Source of the DNA: Pseudomonadota bacterium
GTDB taxonomy: Bacteria > Pseudomonadota > Alphaproteobacteria > Acetobacterales > Acetobacteraceae
Direction of reading: 5' to 3'
NCBI GenBank assembly: GCA_021805565.1
Contig: JAJZFA010000003.1
Location: 62,001-126,000 of the forward strand
Length of the DNA stretch: 64,000 bases
Shown: positions 8,832-18,175 of the stretch, in pieces
How positions within the stretch are numbered: position 1 is the stretch's first letter
How the letters are laid out: the number at the start of each line of letters is the position of its first letter
Program-made: the position numbers and the translations under genes
The notes under the pieces: model-generated
The model's database searches: none
What the model was told of the DNA's origin: nothing
Seen by the model: only the letters and a program-made list of their open reading frames with translations

Positions 8832-10349
8832 TTACCGGTCGATCAAAGAATGGCCGGTCATTTCGGCCGGTTGCGGAACACCCATCAGGTCCAGCAATGT
8901 AGGCGCCAGATCGGCCAGCCGTCCATCGTGGATCGCGGTCGCGCCGCCGCCCATCAGTACCACCGGCACCGGATTCGTGGTGTGCGCGGTATGCGGGCCG
9001 CCGGTTGCCGGGTCTTTCATCAACTCGCAATTGCCATGATCGGCGGTGACCAGCAGCGCCCCACCCTGGCGCTGTATTGCCGCCGCGATGCGGCCGAGGC
9101 CGGTATCCACGGTTTCCACCGCCTTGATCGCCGCCGCCAGCACGCCGGTATGGCCCACCATGTCGGGGTTGGCGAAATTCAGCACGATCAGATCGAACTT
9201 GCCCGACCCGATCGCCGCCACCGCTTTGTCGGTCAGTTCGGACGCGGACATTTCCGGCTGCAAGTCGTAAGTGGCCACCTTGGGCGACGGCACCATGATC
9301 CGTTCCTCGCCCGGAAACAGCGATTCCTGCCCGCCATTCAGAAAATACGTCACATGGGCGAATTTCTCGGTTTCCGCCATCCGCAACTGCGTCCTGCCGG
9401 CGTTGGCAACCACCTCGCCCAAAATATTCGTCAGCTTATCCGGCGCGAACAGCACGCCCAGAAACGGCGCCAGCGCATCCGAATAGCGCGTCATCCCCAC
9501 TGCAGCCGCGAACGTGCGGACATGCGCGCGCGCGAACCCATCGAACGCGGGATCCAGCAGCGCGGCCAGAATTTCGCGCACCCGGTCAGCCCGGAAATTG
9601 AAACAAAGTATCGCGTCGCCGTCATTCATTCCGGCATAATCGCCGATAACCGAAGCAGGAACGAACTCGTCGAATTTTCCGCCGGCATAAGCAGCCGCGA
9701 TCGCCGCTTCGGCCGATACCGCATGCGCCCCCATTCCATCGGCGATGGCGCCATACGCCTGCGAAACCCGGTCCCATCGCTTGTCGCGGTCCATCGCGAA
9801 ATAGCGGCCGACGACGGTCGCGACGGTCACGCCCGGTGGCAGCGCGGCCTGCAGGCGCGTCAGGTCGGCGGCGGCCGATTGCGGCGGCGTGTCGCGGCCG
9901 TCGGTAATCGCATGGACCAACGTCCTGACGCCGGCGGCGTGCAGATAGCCGGCGATGGCCGCTGCATGATCCTGATGCGCATGCACGCCGCCGGGCGAGA
10001 CCAGCCCGATCAGATGGCACGTGCCGCCGGTTTTCCGCAGCGCATCCACCAGCGCGGTGAACGCGGGCGCTCTTGCGATGCTGCCGTCCGCCACCGCGTC
10101 GCCGATTTTAACAAGTTCCTGCTTCACCACGCGCCCGGCACCGATATTCAGGTGTCCGACCTCGGAATTGCCCATCTGGCCGTCCGGCAGTCCGACATCG
10201 CGGCCGGACGTGCGCAGGAACGCATGCGGACCCGCATTCCATAACCCGGAGAAGGTTGGGGTTTTCGCGAGGCGCACGGCATTGTCCGCGCTGTCCTCCC
10301 GCCAGCCGAAGCCGTCCAGGATCGCCAGCATCACCGGTCGGGCCACCAT
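8832..10349 (-). CDS. gpmI: 2,3-bisphosphoglycerate-independent phosphoglycerate mutase
   Basis: A 505-residue enzyme of the alkaline phosphatase superfamily that interconverts 3- and 2-phosphoglycerate in glycolysis and gluconeogenesis. The LDGFG metal-binding Asp is at the N-terminus, followed by DGQMGNSEVGHLNIGAGR with the catalytic serine, and by TADHGNCE with metal ligands near the C-terminus. The ORF track starts 67 residues too early. The ATG at 10349 (MVARPVMLAILDGFG) gives the family length of about 510 and follows GAAGGAAG. Confidence 0.95.
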   Translation of the reverse strand: MVARPVMLAILDGFGWREDSADNAVRLAKTPTFSGLWNAGPHAFLRTSGRDVGLPDGQMGNSEVGHLNIGAGRVVKQELVKIGDAVADGSIARAPAFTALVDALRKTGGTCHLIGLVSPGGVHAHQDHAAAIAGYLHAAGVRTLVHAITDGRDTPPQSAAADLTRLQAALPPGVTVATVVGRYFAMDRDKRWDRVSQAYGAIADGMGAHAVSAEAAIAAAYAGGKFDEFVPASVIGDYAGMNDGDAILCFNFRADRVREILAALLDPAFDGFARAHVRTFAAAVGMTRYSDALAPFLGVLFAPDKLTNILGEVVANAGRTQLRMAETEKFAHVTYFLNGGQESLFPGEERIMVPSPKVATYDLQPEMSASELTDKAVAAIGSGKFDLIVLNFANPDMVGHTGVLAAAIKAVETVDTGLGRIAAAIQRQGGALLVTADHGNCELMKDPATGGPHTAHTTNPVPVVLMGGGATAIHDGRLADLAPTLLDLMGVPQPAEMTGHSLIDR

Positions 10350-10559
10350 GTTCGCGCGCTTCCTTCTATTTGCCATGCGGTCTGTGCGTGCGTAGCGTTC
10401 CCGTCGTCGATGAACAAGCCTTCCGTGCGGCAGCGCCCGCCCCAACATGAGTATCCTGGCGAGCTGGCCGGACTCGACGCGCCTGAAAGCCGGACGCATA
10501 TTTTTCGCACTAACACGGTGCGGCGGCAATCGCGGCGCCACCAACCGCATCGGCCACTA

Positions 10560-11534
10560 ATGCCCCGCCGGCCCGCCGCCCGTATTGCACCGCCGTTGCC
10601 CGTGTCAGGGCCAATCCCCGCCCTGACCGGCGAAGCCGCACGCGCCGCCTTCCTGTCCTGGATGGAGCATGAGCGGCACGCCGCCGCGAACACGATCGAG
10701 GCGTATGGCCACGCCGTGGCCGGTTTTCTGGGCTTTCTCACGCGCCACCTTGGCGGCGAACCCGATCTGGCGGCCTTATCGGCGCTGCGGGCGGCGGATA
10801 TCAGGGCGTGGCTGGCCGCCCTGTCGAATGACGGGCTGGCGGCGTCTTCGCGAGCGCAGCATCTGTCCGCGCTGCGAGCATTCGTGCGCTATCTGGGTCG
10901 CCGGCACGGAGTGGAAATCGCCGCCATACGCCTTGTGTCCACCGCGCGCGTTCACCCTGCCCTGCCGCGCGCGCTGACGATCGAACAGGCCCGCGACGTG
11001 ACGGACAATATCGCGAGCGTCGCGGACGATCCGGCGCTTCAGGCGCGCGATACGGCGTTTTTCTCGCTTCTGTACGGCAGCGGGCTACGCATCGCGGAGG
11101 CACTTGGCCTGAATGTCCGCGATGGCACCTTGCTGCGCACCAATCCAGCGCTGACTGTAATCGGCAAGGGATCGAAAACCCGGATGGTCCCCGTGCTGCC
11201 GGTCGTGCGGGCGGCGATCGGGGCGTGGCTGGCGCTGCATCCGGAGCCGCAACCGGGCAGTCCGCTGTTTCTGGGCGCACGCGGCAAGCGACTGGACCCC
11301 GCCGTGGCGCAAAAAGTGCTGCGGACGTACCGGCGGCTCGCCGGCCTGCCGGAACGGGCTACGCCGCACGCACTGCGGCATTCGTTCGCCACCCATCTGC
11401 TCGCCCGCGGCAGCGATTTGCGTTCGATTCAGGAGCTGTTAGGGCATGCCAGCCTGTCCACGACGCAACGCTATACACAGGTGGACGATACAAGCCTGAT
11501 GGCCGTCTGGCACCGGACGCATCCGCGTGGTTAG
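10560..11534 (+). CDS. xerC: tyrosine recombinase XerC
   Basis: A 324-residue site-specific recombinase for dif-site resolution of chromosome dimers. The N-terminal SAM-like core-binding domain (FLSWMEHERHAAANTIEAYGH) precedes the catalytic domain. Catalytic residues appear in GSGLRIAEALGL (Arg), HALRHSFATHLL (His-x-x-Arg), LGHASLSTTQRY (His and the nucleophile Tyr). I took the ATG at 10560 because the extra 50 residues of the ORF track do not resemble the family. It is divergent from gpmI; the 210 bases between hold no gene. Confidence 0.92.
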   Translation: MPRRPAARIAPPLPVSGPIPALTGEAARAAFLSWMEHERHAAANTIEAYGHAVAGFLGFLTRHLGGEPDLAALSALRAADIRAWLAALSNDGLAASSRAQHLSALRAFVRYLGRRHGVEIAAIRLVSTARVHPALPRALTIEQARDVTDNIASVADDPALQARDTAFFSLLYGSGLRIAEALGLNVRDGTLLRTNPALTVIGKGSKTRMVPVLPVVRAAIGAWLALHPEPQPGSPLFLGARGKRLDPAVAQKVLRTYRRLAGLPERATPHALRHSFATHLLARGSDLRSIQELLGHASLSTTQRYTQVDDTSLMAVWHRTHPRG

Positions 11535-11600
11535 GTTCACCCAGCGTCCCCTTACAGGGTTGTCACGTGCCACACACCCCGGGAAGAGGCAAAGTGTGGC

Positions 11601-11942
11601 ATGGCCGAGACTATGACGCCTTCCCGCTCCCTCGCTACGGCCGGCCTGCTGGCAGTGCTTGGCATTCTGCCTTCGGTATCGGCTGGCCCCGTCGCCGCGC
11701 AGGTCAGGCTGGTGCAGGCCGCGCCGGTGGAAATCACCACCGACACGCCCGAATACTGTTTGCAGTTGTTCGGCCGGATCAGCGAACTGATTCGCGTCGC
11801 CACGGCTCCGGTGCCGCACGAAGTCACCGACCTGACAGCCGAGGGCCACAATATGTGCGCGCATGGCCATCCGCGCGGCGGCATCATGCGCCTGCGCAGT
11901 GCGTTGATGATCATGAAGCATGAAGGCGGCGCCTATCGATAG
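11601..11942 (+). CDS. small exported protein of unknown function
   Basis: A 113-residue protein with an apparent Sec signal peptide: a basic/polar start (MTPSRS), a hydrophobic stretch (TAGLLAVLGILPSVSAG) and a cleavage region near VSA-GPVAA or VAA-QV. The mature part of about 80 residues has two cysteines (EYCLQL and NMCAHGHPRGG) and ends in an amphipathic helix. I do not recognise the family. It lies between xerC and the formate dehydrogenase operon on the same strand, with about 100 bases before fdsG, so it may be expressed separately. Confidence 0.6.
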   Translation: MAETMTPSRSLATAGLLAVLGILPSVSAGPVAAQVRLVQAAPVEITTDTPEYCLQLFGRISELIRVATAPVPHEVTDLTAEGHNMCAHGHPRGGIMRLRSALMIMKHEGGAYR

Positions 11943-12043
11943 TGAATTTCTATCGCGTTACGCGGCGAACCGCTTGTAGTCTCCCCGATGCAGGCTCTTA
12001 ACACCCTGACCGTGTTTAATTATATGTGATTCGGAAGGATGCT

Positions 12044-12511
12044 ATGGCCACTTATGAGGCATGGAACACGGATCGGGCTCACGGCGTGATCGCCGGATTT
12101 ACCGGTGTTCCGGGCGCGTGCCTGCCGGTTTTACACGCTTTGCAGGCGGTGTTCGGCTGTATTCCGCCCGAAGCCGAACCGTTGGTTGCAGCCGCGCTCA
12201 ATCTCAGCCGGGCCGAAGTGCATGGCATCGTCACGTTCTATCATGATTTCCGGCGGTCGGTTCCTGGCCGTCATGTGCTGCTTGTATGCCGAGCGGAGGC
12301 CTGTCAGGCCACCGGCGGCGATGCGGCGGGGGCGCATGTGCGTGCCGCACTGGCAGTGGACTGGCATGGCACATCGGCCGGGGGCGTCACGCTGGAACCA
12401 GTTTTTTGTCTTGGCCTGTGCGCCACCGGCCCGGCGGCACTGCTCGACGGCCAGCCGGTCGGAAGGCTGAATCCCGCCCGTATCGACCGCATGCTGGAGG
12501 CATTGACGTGA
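12044..12511 (+). CDS. fdsG: NAD-dependent formate dehydrogenase gamma subunit
   Basis: A 155-residue NuoE/thioredoxin-like [2Fe-2S] subunit. The cluster ligands are visible as CRAEACQATGG and CLGLCATGPA. It passes electrons in the soluble Mo-formate dehydrogenase (FdsABG type) from the molybdenum site towards FdsB. The ATG at 12044 follows GGAAGGA and removes six spurious residues from the ORF-track start. It is the first gene of the operon and overlaps fdsB by 4 nt (GTGA). Confidence 0.93.
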   Translation: MATYEAWNTDRAHGVIAGFTGVPGACLPVLHALQAVFGCIPPEAEPLVAAALNLSRAEVHGIVTFYHDFRRSVPGRHVLLVCRAEACQATGGDAAGAHVRAALAVDWHGTSAGGVTLEPVFCLGLCATGPAALLDGQPVGRLNPARIDRMLEALT

Positions 12512-14016
12512 CCCGCGTTTTCGTTCCGGCCGACGCCGCCGCGCTGGCCGTGGGCGCCGAGGAGGTGGCGGCGGCACTGGCCGGCCATGCGGACGTGGTT
12601 CGTACCGGATCGCGCGGGTTATTCTGGCTGGAACCGATGATCGAGGTTGAAACGCCGCATGGCCGTATCGCCTACGGTCCGGTGGAAGCGTCCGATGTTC
12701 CTGGTCTGCTGGCGGATGGGCTGCTGACCGGCACCGCGCAACACCTGCGGCTGGGCGTGCCGGAAACAATCCCCTTTCTCGCCCGGCAAACCCGGCTGAC
12801 CTTCGCGCGCTGCGGCATCGCCGATCCGCTTTCGCTCAGCGACTATCGGACCACCGGCGGCATGGCCGGGCTGGAAAAGGCCCGTTCGATCGGTCCGGCC
12901 GCGACGGTGGAAACCGTGCTGCGATCCGGATTGCGCGGCCGCGGCGGTGCCGGCTTTCCGACGGGAATCAAATGGAAAACGGTGGCCGAGGCGAAGGGCG
13001 ATCGCAAGTTCATCGTCTGCAACGCGGATGAGGGCGATTCCGGCACCTATGCGGATCGCATGCTGCTGGAGGGCGACCCGTTCAGCCTGATCGAGGGTAT
13101 GGCGATCGCCGGTTTCGCCGTGGGTGCCACGCAAGGCTATGTCTATACCCGTTCCGAATACCCGCACGGTATCGCCGCTTTCGACAAGGCGCTCGTCATT
13201 GCCAGGGCCGCCGGTGTGCTAGGGGAAGGCTTCGATATCGAACAGCGGGTGGGCGCCGGTGCCTATGTCTGCGGCGAGGAAACCGCGCTGCTGGAAAGCC
13301 TGGAAGGCCGCCGCGGACAGGTGCGCGCCAAGCCGCCGCTGCCCGCGCACAAGGGGCTGTTCGGCTGTCCCACGGCAATCAACAATCTGGTCACGCTTGC
13401 CAGCGTGCCGGCCATTCTGCGCGACGGCGCCGCCGCGTATCAGGCCATCGGCATGGGACGGTCGCGCGGCACGATGCCCATCCAACTGGCCGGCAATGTG
13501 CGCTTCGCCGGTCTGTTCGAAGCCGGGTTCGGCGTCACCCTTGGCGAACTTGTCAACGATATCGGCGGCGGCACGCTGTCCGGCCGGCCAGTGCGCGCGG
13601 TGCAGGTCGGCGGACCGCTGGGGGCCTATTTCCCGCCGGCTTTGTTCGATACGCCGTTCGATTACGAAGCGTTCGCGGCGAAGGACGGGCTGATCGGCCA
13701 TGGCGGCGTGGTGGTGTTCGACGACACCGTCGATATGGCGCAACAGGCCCGCTTCGCGATGGAATTCTGTATCGCCGAATCCTGCGGCAAATGCACCCCC
13801 TGCCGGATTGGGTCGGTACGAGGGGTCGAAACGGTGGACAAAATCCTCGCCGGCACGGATGTCGATGCCAACCTGGCATTGCTGCGCGACCTTTGCCACA
13901 CCATGAAGTTTGGGTCGCTATGCGCACTGGGCGGGTTCATCCCGTACCCGGTCCTCAGCGCGATGAATTTCTTCCCGGAAGATTTTCATCGTGCCCACCG
14001 TCTGGCAGCCGAATAA
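12508..14016 (+). CDS. fdsB: NAD-dependent formate dehydrogenase beta subunit (FMN/NAD-binding)
   Basis: A 502-residue NuoF-like subunit that transfers electrons to NAD+. An N-terminal thioredoxin-like region (about residues 1-120) is followed by the glycine-rich FMN/NAD site (RGRGGAGFPTGIKW and NADEGDSGTYADR), an SLBB region (VGGPLGAYF) and the [4Fe-4S] ligands CGKCTPCRIG plus a distal Cys. The true start is the GTG at 12508 overlapping the fdsG stop. The ORF track begins 222 bases upstream, inside fdsG, in the same frame. The coupling fits 1:1 subunit synthesis. Confidence 0.93.
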   Translation: MTRVFVPADAAALAVGAEEVAAALAGHADVVRTGSRGLFWLEPMIEVETPHGRIAYGPVEASDVPGLLADGLLTGTAQHLRLGVPETIPFLARQTRLTFARCGIADPLSLSDYRTTGGMAGLEKARSIGPAATVETVLRSGLRGRGGAGFPTGIKWKTVAEAKGDRKFIVCNADEGDSGTYADRMLLEGDPFSLIEGMAIAGFAVGATQGYVYTRSEYPHGIAAFDKALVIARAAGVLGEGFDIEQRVGAGAYVCGEETALLESLEGRRGQVRAKPPLPAHKGLFGCPTAINNLVTLASVPAILRDGAAAYQAIGMGRSRGTMPIQLAGNVRFAGLFEAGFGVTLGELVNDIGGGTLSGRPVRAVQVGGPLGAYFPPALFDTPFDYEAFAAKDGLIGHGGVVVFDDTVDMAQQARFAMEFCIAESCGKCTPCRIGSVRGVETVDKILAGTDVDANLALLRDLCHTMKFGSLCALGGFIPYPVLSAMNFFPEDFHRAHRLAAE

Positions 14017-14032
14017 ACCGAGGATTTTACCG

Positions 14033-16873
14033 ATGACCATGGTTGCGGAAATCGACTACGGCACACCCGTCGTTGCCTCGGACAAGATGGTGACACTGAC
14101 GATCGACGGACGCGACGTGACGGTGCCCGAAGGCACATCGCTGATGCGCGCCGCGATGGAGGCCGGCATCAAGGTTCCAAAGCTGTGCGCGACCGACATG
14201 CTGGACAGTTTCGGCAGTTGTCGGCTGTGCCTGGTGGAGGTCGAGGGCCGCGGCGGCACCCCGGCGTCCTGCACAACGCCGGTCGCGCCCGGCCTGAAGG
14301 TCCATACCGCCAGCGATAACCTGCTCAAACTCCGGCGCGGCGTGATGGAGCTTTACATCTCCGACCATCCGCTCGATTGCCTCACCTGCTCGGCCAACGG
14401 CAACTGCGAACTGCAAACCGCGGCCGGCGAGGTCGGGCTGCGCGATGTTCGTTACGGCTACGAGGGCGAAAACCACCTGGATGCGGTAACCGACGGATCC
14501 AACCCGTATTTCGACTTCGATGCGTCCAAGTGCATCGTCTGCTCCCGATGCGTTCGCGCCTGCGAGGAGGTTCAGGGCACCTTCGCCCTGACCGTCCAGG
14601 GCCGTGGATTTGAATCGAAAATCGCGGCCGGTATGGACGAACCGTTCCTGACCAGCGAATGCGTGTCCTGCGGCGCCTGCGTCCAGGCCTGCCCCACCGC
14701 CACGCTGATGGAAAAATCCGTGGTGGAGATGGGCCAGCCGGAACACTCGGTTATCACGACCTGCGCGTATTGCGGCGTTGGCTGCAACTTCAAGGCGGAG
14801 ATGCGAGGCGACCGGGTGGTGCGGATGGTGCCGTGGAAGGACGGCAAGGCGAACCACGGCCATTCCTGCGTGAAGGGCCGCTTCGCCTGGGGCTACGCGC
14901 AACACCGCGACCGCATCCTGACGCCGATGATCCGCGAGAAGATTTCCGATCCCTGGCGGGAAGTCGGTTGGGATGAGGCGATCGCGCGGGTTGCCTCGGA
15001 ATTCAAGCGCATTCAGGCGAAGGCCGGCAAGGATTCGGTCGGCGTCATCACATCGTCGCGCTGCACGTCGGAAGAAGCCTATCTGGTGCAGAAGCTGACC
15101 CGCACCGCGTTTGGCAACAACAACACCGACACCTGTGCGCGGGTGTGCCATTCGCCGACCGGATACGGGCTGGGCAAAACATTCGGCACGTCGGCTGGCA
15201 CGCAGGATTTCGACAGTATCGAGAATACCGACGTCATGATCGTGATCGGCGCCAACCCGACCGACGGGCATCCGGTGTTTGCCTCGCGCATGAAGAAACG
15301 GCTGCGACAGGGCGCGACGCTGATCGTCATCGACCCCCGGCGGATCGATATGGTGCGCACGCCGCATGTCGAGGCATCGTATCATCTGGCGCTGCGGCCG
15401 GGCACCAACGTCGCCATCTTGACCGCACTCGCACATGTCATCGTGACCGAGGATTTGACCGCGAAGGACTTCATCGCCGAACGGTGCGATACGGAAGCGT
15501 TTGCCGACTGGTCGGCATTTGTTTCGGAACCGAGGCACAGCCCGGAAGCGCTGGAATCCACCACCGGCGTCCCCGCCGGCCTGGTACGCGGCGCGGCGCG
15601 CCTGTTCGCCACGGGGGGTAATGGGGCGATCTATTACGGGCTGGGCGTGACCGAACACAGCCAGGGCAGTACTGCCGTCATGGCGATCGCGAATTTGGCG
15701 ATGGCAACCGGCAATATTGGCCGGCCCGGCGTGGGCGTAAACCCGCTGCGCGGACAGAACAATGTGCAGGGAAGCTGCGACGTGGGCAGTTTTCCGCACG
15801 AACTGCCCGGGTATCGGCATGTCGGCGAACCCGGCGTGCGGGCGATCTATGAAGCCGAATGGGGCGTGAAGATCGACCCGGAACCAGGGTTGCGCATCCC
15901 CAATATGTTCGATGCGGCGATCGAGGGAACTTTCCTCGGCCTGTACGTGCAGGGCGAGGACATCGTGCAGTCCGACCCGGACACGAAACACGTCACCGCC
16001 GGCCTTGCGGCGATGGAATGCGTCGTGGTCCACGATCTGTTTTTGAACGAAACGGCCAATTACGCGCATGTGTTTCTGCCCGGCGCATCGTTTCTGGAAA
16101 AAGACGGCACGTTCATCAACGCCGAACGCCGCATCAACCGGGTGCGCAAGGTCATGGCGCCGCGGGCGGGTCTGGGCGACTGGGAAGCCACCCAGGCGAT
16201 TTCCAACGCCATGGGCTACGCGATGCACTACAATCATCCGTCGGAAATCATGGACGAGATCGCCCGCACGACGCCGACGTTCGCCGGGGTTTCGTTCGCG
16301 AAGCTGGAGCACGGTTCGGTGCAGTGGCCGTGCAATGAATCCGCGCCGGACGGCACGCCTGTCATGCACATCGACGGTTTCGTTCGCGGCAAGGGTAATT
16401 TCGTTGTCACCGAATATGTACCGACCGACGAGAAGACCGGACCGCGCTTCCCGCTGCTGCTGACAACGGGGCGTATCCTGTCGCAATACAATGTCGGCGC
16501 GCAGACCCGCCGCACGGCGAATGTTGTGTGGCACCCCGAGGATTTGCTGGAAATCCACCCGCACGATGCCCAGGAACGCGGCGTGAAAGACGGAGACTGG
16601 GTGCGGCTGCGCAGCCGAGCGGGGGAAACGACGCTGCGGGCGACGGTAACCGAACGGGTGGCGCCGGGAATTGTCTATACGACGTTCCACCACCCGGTGA
16701 CGCAGGCCAACGTCGTCACCACCGATTTTTCGGATTGGGCCACGAACTGTCCGGAATACAAGGTGACGGCGGTGCAGATTTCGCCGTCGAACGGTCCATC
16801 CGGCTGGCAAGTCGAATACCAGGCGCTGTCGGCCGGTAACCGGCGGATCGCAGCGGCGCCGGCCGGTGAATAG
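14033..16873 (+). CDS. fdsA: NAD-dependent formate dehydrogenase alpha subunit (Mo-bis-MGD, Fe-S)
   Basis: A 946-residue catalytic subunit that oxidises formate to CO2. In order it shows an N-terminal [2Fe-2S] domain (GSCRLCLVEVEG), the His/Cys cluster (HPLDCLTCSANGNC), two ferredoxin-type [4Fe-4S] motifs (CIVCSRCVRAC and CVSCGACVQAC), the Mo-domain cluster (CAYCGVGC with GHSCVKGRF) and the active-site region CARVCHSPTGYGL. Here the molybdenum ligand is cysteine, not selenocysteine. It starts 16 nt after fdsB. The ATG at 14033 is used rather than the ORF-track start inside fdsB. Confidence 0.95.
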   Translation: MTMVAEIDYGTPVVASDKMVTLTIDGRDVTVPEGTSLMRAAMEAGIKVPKLCATDMLDSFGSCRLCLVEVEGRGGTPASCTTPVAPGLKVHTASDNLLKLRRGVMELYISDHPLDCLTCSANGNCELQTAAGEVGLRDVRYGYEGENHLDAVTDGSNPYFDFDASKCIVCSRCVRACEEVQGTFALTVQGRGFESKIAAGMDEPFLTSECVSCGACVQACPTATLMEKSVVEMGQPEHSVITTCAYCGVGCNFKAEMRGDRVVRMVPWKDGKANHGHSCVKGRFAWGYAQHRDRILTPMIREKISDPWREVGWDEAIARVASEFKRIQAKAGKDSVGVITSSRCTSEEAYLVQKLTRTAFGNNNTDTCARVCHSPTGYGLGKTFGTSAGTQDFDSIENTDVMIVIGANPTDGHPVFASRMKKRLRQGATLIVIDPRRIDMVRTPHVEASYHLALRPGTNVAILTALAHVIVTEDLTAKDFIAERCDTEAFADWSAFVSEPRHSPEALESTTGVPAGLVRGAARLFATGGNGAIYYGLGVTEHSQGSTAVMAIANLAMATGNIGRPGVGVNPLRGQNNVQGSCDVGSFPHELPGYRHVGEPGVRAIYEAEWGVKIDPEPGLRIPNMFDAAIEGTFLGLYVQGEDIVQSDPDTKHVTAGLAAMECVVVHDLFLNETANYAHVFLPGASFLEKDGTFINAERRINRVRKVMAPRAGLGDWEATQAISNAMGYAMHYNHPSEIMDEIARTTPTFAGVSFAKLEHGSVQWPCNESAPDGTPVMHIDGFVRGKGNFVVTEYVPTDEKTGPRFPLLLTTGRILSQYNVGAQTRRTANVVWHPEDLLEIHPHDAQERGVKDGDWVRLRSRAGETTLRATVTERVAPGIVYTTFHHPVTQANVVTTDFSDWATNCPEYKVTAVQISPSNGPSGWQVEYQALSAGNRRIAAAPAGE

Positions 16874-17038
16874 AATGCGCCTCGCACCAACCGGCATAAT
16901 GTATTCTTGTACCGGAAGTCCTTTCGCGTCATGGGCGGTTGATCGTTCCCCGATCGCGACACAGGGGATCGAGCGTGCGTCGGGCACGCGAAAAATCCGG
17001 CGCGTGGCATTGTATCCCGATGCTCACGGGGCGAGGCC

Positions 17039-17857
17039 ATGACCGATCCTGTCGCTGCCGCCCCGACTGTTATATGGCGCGGCGACAGCGTTCGGGACGG
17101 TTCGCGCCTGGTGCCGGCGGAAATCCCGGTCGCGCTGACCTATAACCGCTCCACCCATGCCGTCATGCTGGCGACACCCGCCGACCTACAGGATTTCGCC
17201 CTCGGTTTCAGTTTGTCGGAGGGGATCGCCACCTGCGCCTCCGATGTTCTCGCGCTGGACATTGTCGAAGTGCCGAACGGCATCGAATGCCGCATGGACC
17301 TCGCGTCCGGACGGCTGGATACGCTGACGAAGCGACAGCGCCGGCTGGCCGGACCCAGCGGGTGCGGCCTGTGCGGCCTGGACAGCCTTGCCGCGGCGAT
17401 CCGTCCGTCGCCGCCGGTTCCGCCGGGCCGTGTCTTCGTCCCGGCAGCGATCCAGGATGCCATGCGCGCCATGCAGGCCGGACAAACGATCAATGCCGCC
17501 ACCCATGCCGTTCACGCCGCCGCCTTCTGGACCCCCGAACGCGGTCTGGTCGCGTTGCGCGAGGATGTCGGCCGCCATAACGCGCTGGACAAACTCTCCG
17601 GCGCCCTCGCTCGTGCCGCCGTACCCGTAGCCGACGGTTTGGTTTTGCTGTCCAGCCGGGTCTCCGTCGAAATGGTGCAGAAGGCCGCGACCATGGGGGT
17701 ACCCATCGTCGTTGCTATCTCCGCGCCGACGTCGTTGGCCATCGACGTAGCCAACGCCGCCGGCCTGACCCTGATCGGTGTCGCCCGCGCAGACGGATTC
17801 GAGATATTTACGAATCCAAACCGGATCGATAAAAGAATGACCCGCCATGCCGCATGA
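17039..17857 (+). CDS. fdhD: formate dehydrogenase accessory sulfurtransferase FdhD
   Basis: A 272-residue FdhD family protein that carries sulfur to the bis-MGD cofactor, needed for active formate dehydrogenase. The catalytic CxxC appears as SGCGLCG (about residue 108-114), and the family motif VGRHNALDKLSG follows. The ATG at 17039 has GGGGCGAGG just upstream. It lies about 165 nt after fdsA and overlaps fdsD at its 3' end, as in other fds operons. Confidence 0.93.
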   Translation: MTDPVAAAPTVIWRGDSVRDGSRLVPAEIPVALTYNRSTHAVMLATPADLQDFALGFSLSEGIATCASDVLALDIVEVPNGIECRMDLASGRLDTLTKRQRRLAGPSGCGLCGLDSLAAAIRPSPPVPPGRVFVPAAIQDAMRAMQAGQTINAATHAVHAAAFWTPERGLVALREDVGRHNALDKLSGALARAAVPVADGLVLLSSRVSVEMVQKAATMGVPIVVAISAPTSLAIDVANAAGLTLIGVARADGFEIFTNPNRIDKRMTRHAA

Positions 17858-18068
17858 CAATCTGGTCTATATGGCCAATCAGATCGGACGCTTCTTCGAG
17901 TCGCAGAAGCGGGAACCGGCCGTCCTGGCAATCGAGGATCACCTGCTGAAATTCTGGGATCCGCGCATGCGCCGGGCGATTGCCGCGAAGCTGGCAGATG
18001 GCGGCACGGACCTGGATCCAGCGGTGAAGGAAGCCGTCGCGAGGTTGGCAAACCGCCAGCACCGCTAA
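17847..18068 (+). CDS. fdsD: formate dehydrogenase delta subunit
   Basis: A 73-residue protein matching the FdsD family: YMANQIGRFF near the N-terminus, then a helix (DHLLKFWDPRMRRAI). FdsD is needed for assembly or maturation of the Fds enzyme in other bacteria. It overlaps the end of fdhD by 11 nt and closes the fdsGBA-fdhD-fdsD operon. Confidence 0.9.
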   Translation: MPHDNLVYMANQIGRFFESQKREPAVLAIEDHLLKFWDPRMRRAIAAKLADGGTDLDPAVKEAVARLANRQHR

Positions 18069-18175
18069 CGTCCGAGCCGGAAGGAAGGATCGCCGGCGCG
18101 GAGGAACAGCCGGACGGATAACAACAGACGACCGGGTAGGCCAGTCCGTAAAGAGAAAAATCGGGGAAATACAGG

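Noticed and set aside
12044-14016. Respiratory complex I (nuoE/nuoF) genes
   Set aside because: FdsG and FdsB resemble NuoE and NuoF, but the following molybdenum subunit, fdhD and fdsD identify a formate dehydrogenase operon.
14027-16987. 986-codon minus-strand ORF opposite fdsA
   Set aside because: Long only because high-GC codon use suppresses stops on the antisense strand; the translation is arginine- and histidine-rich with no domain.
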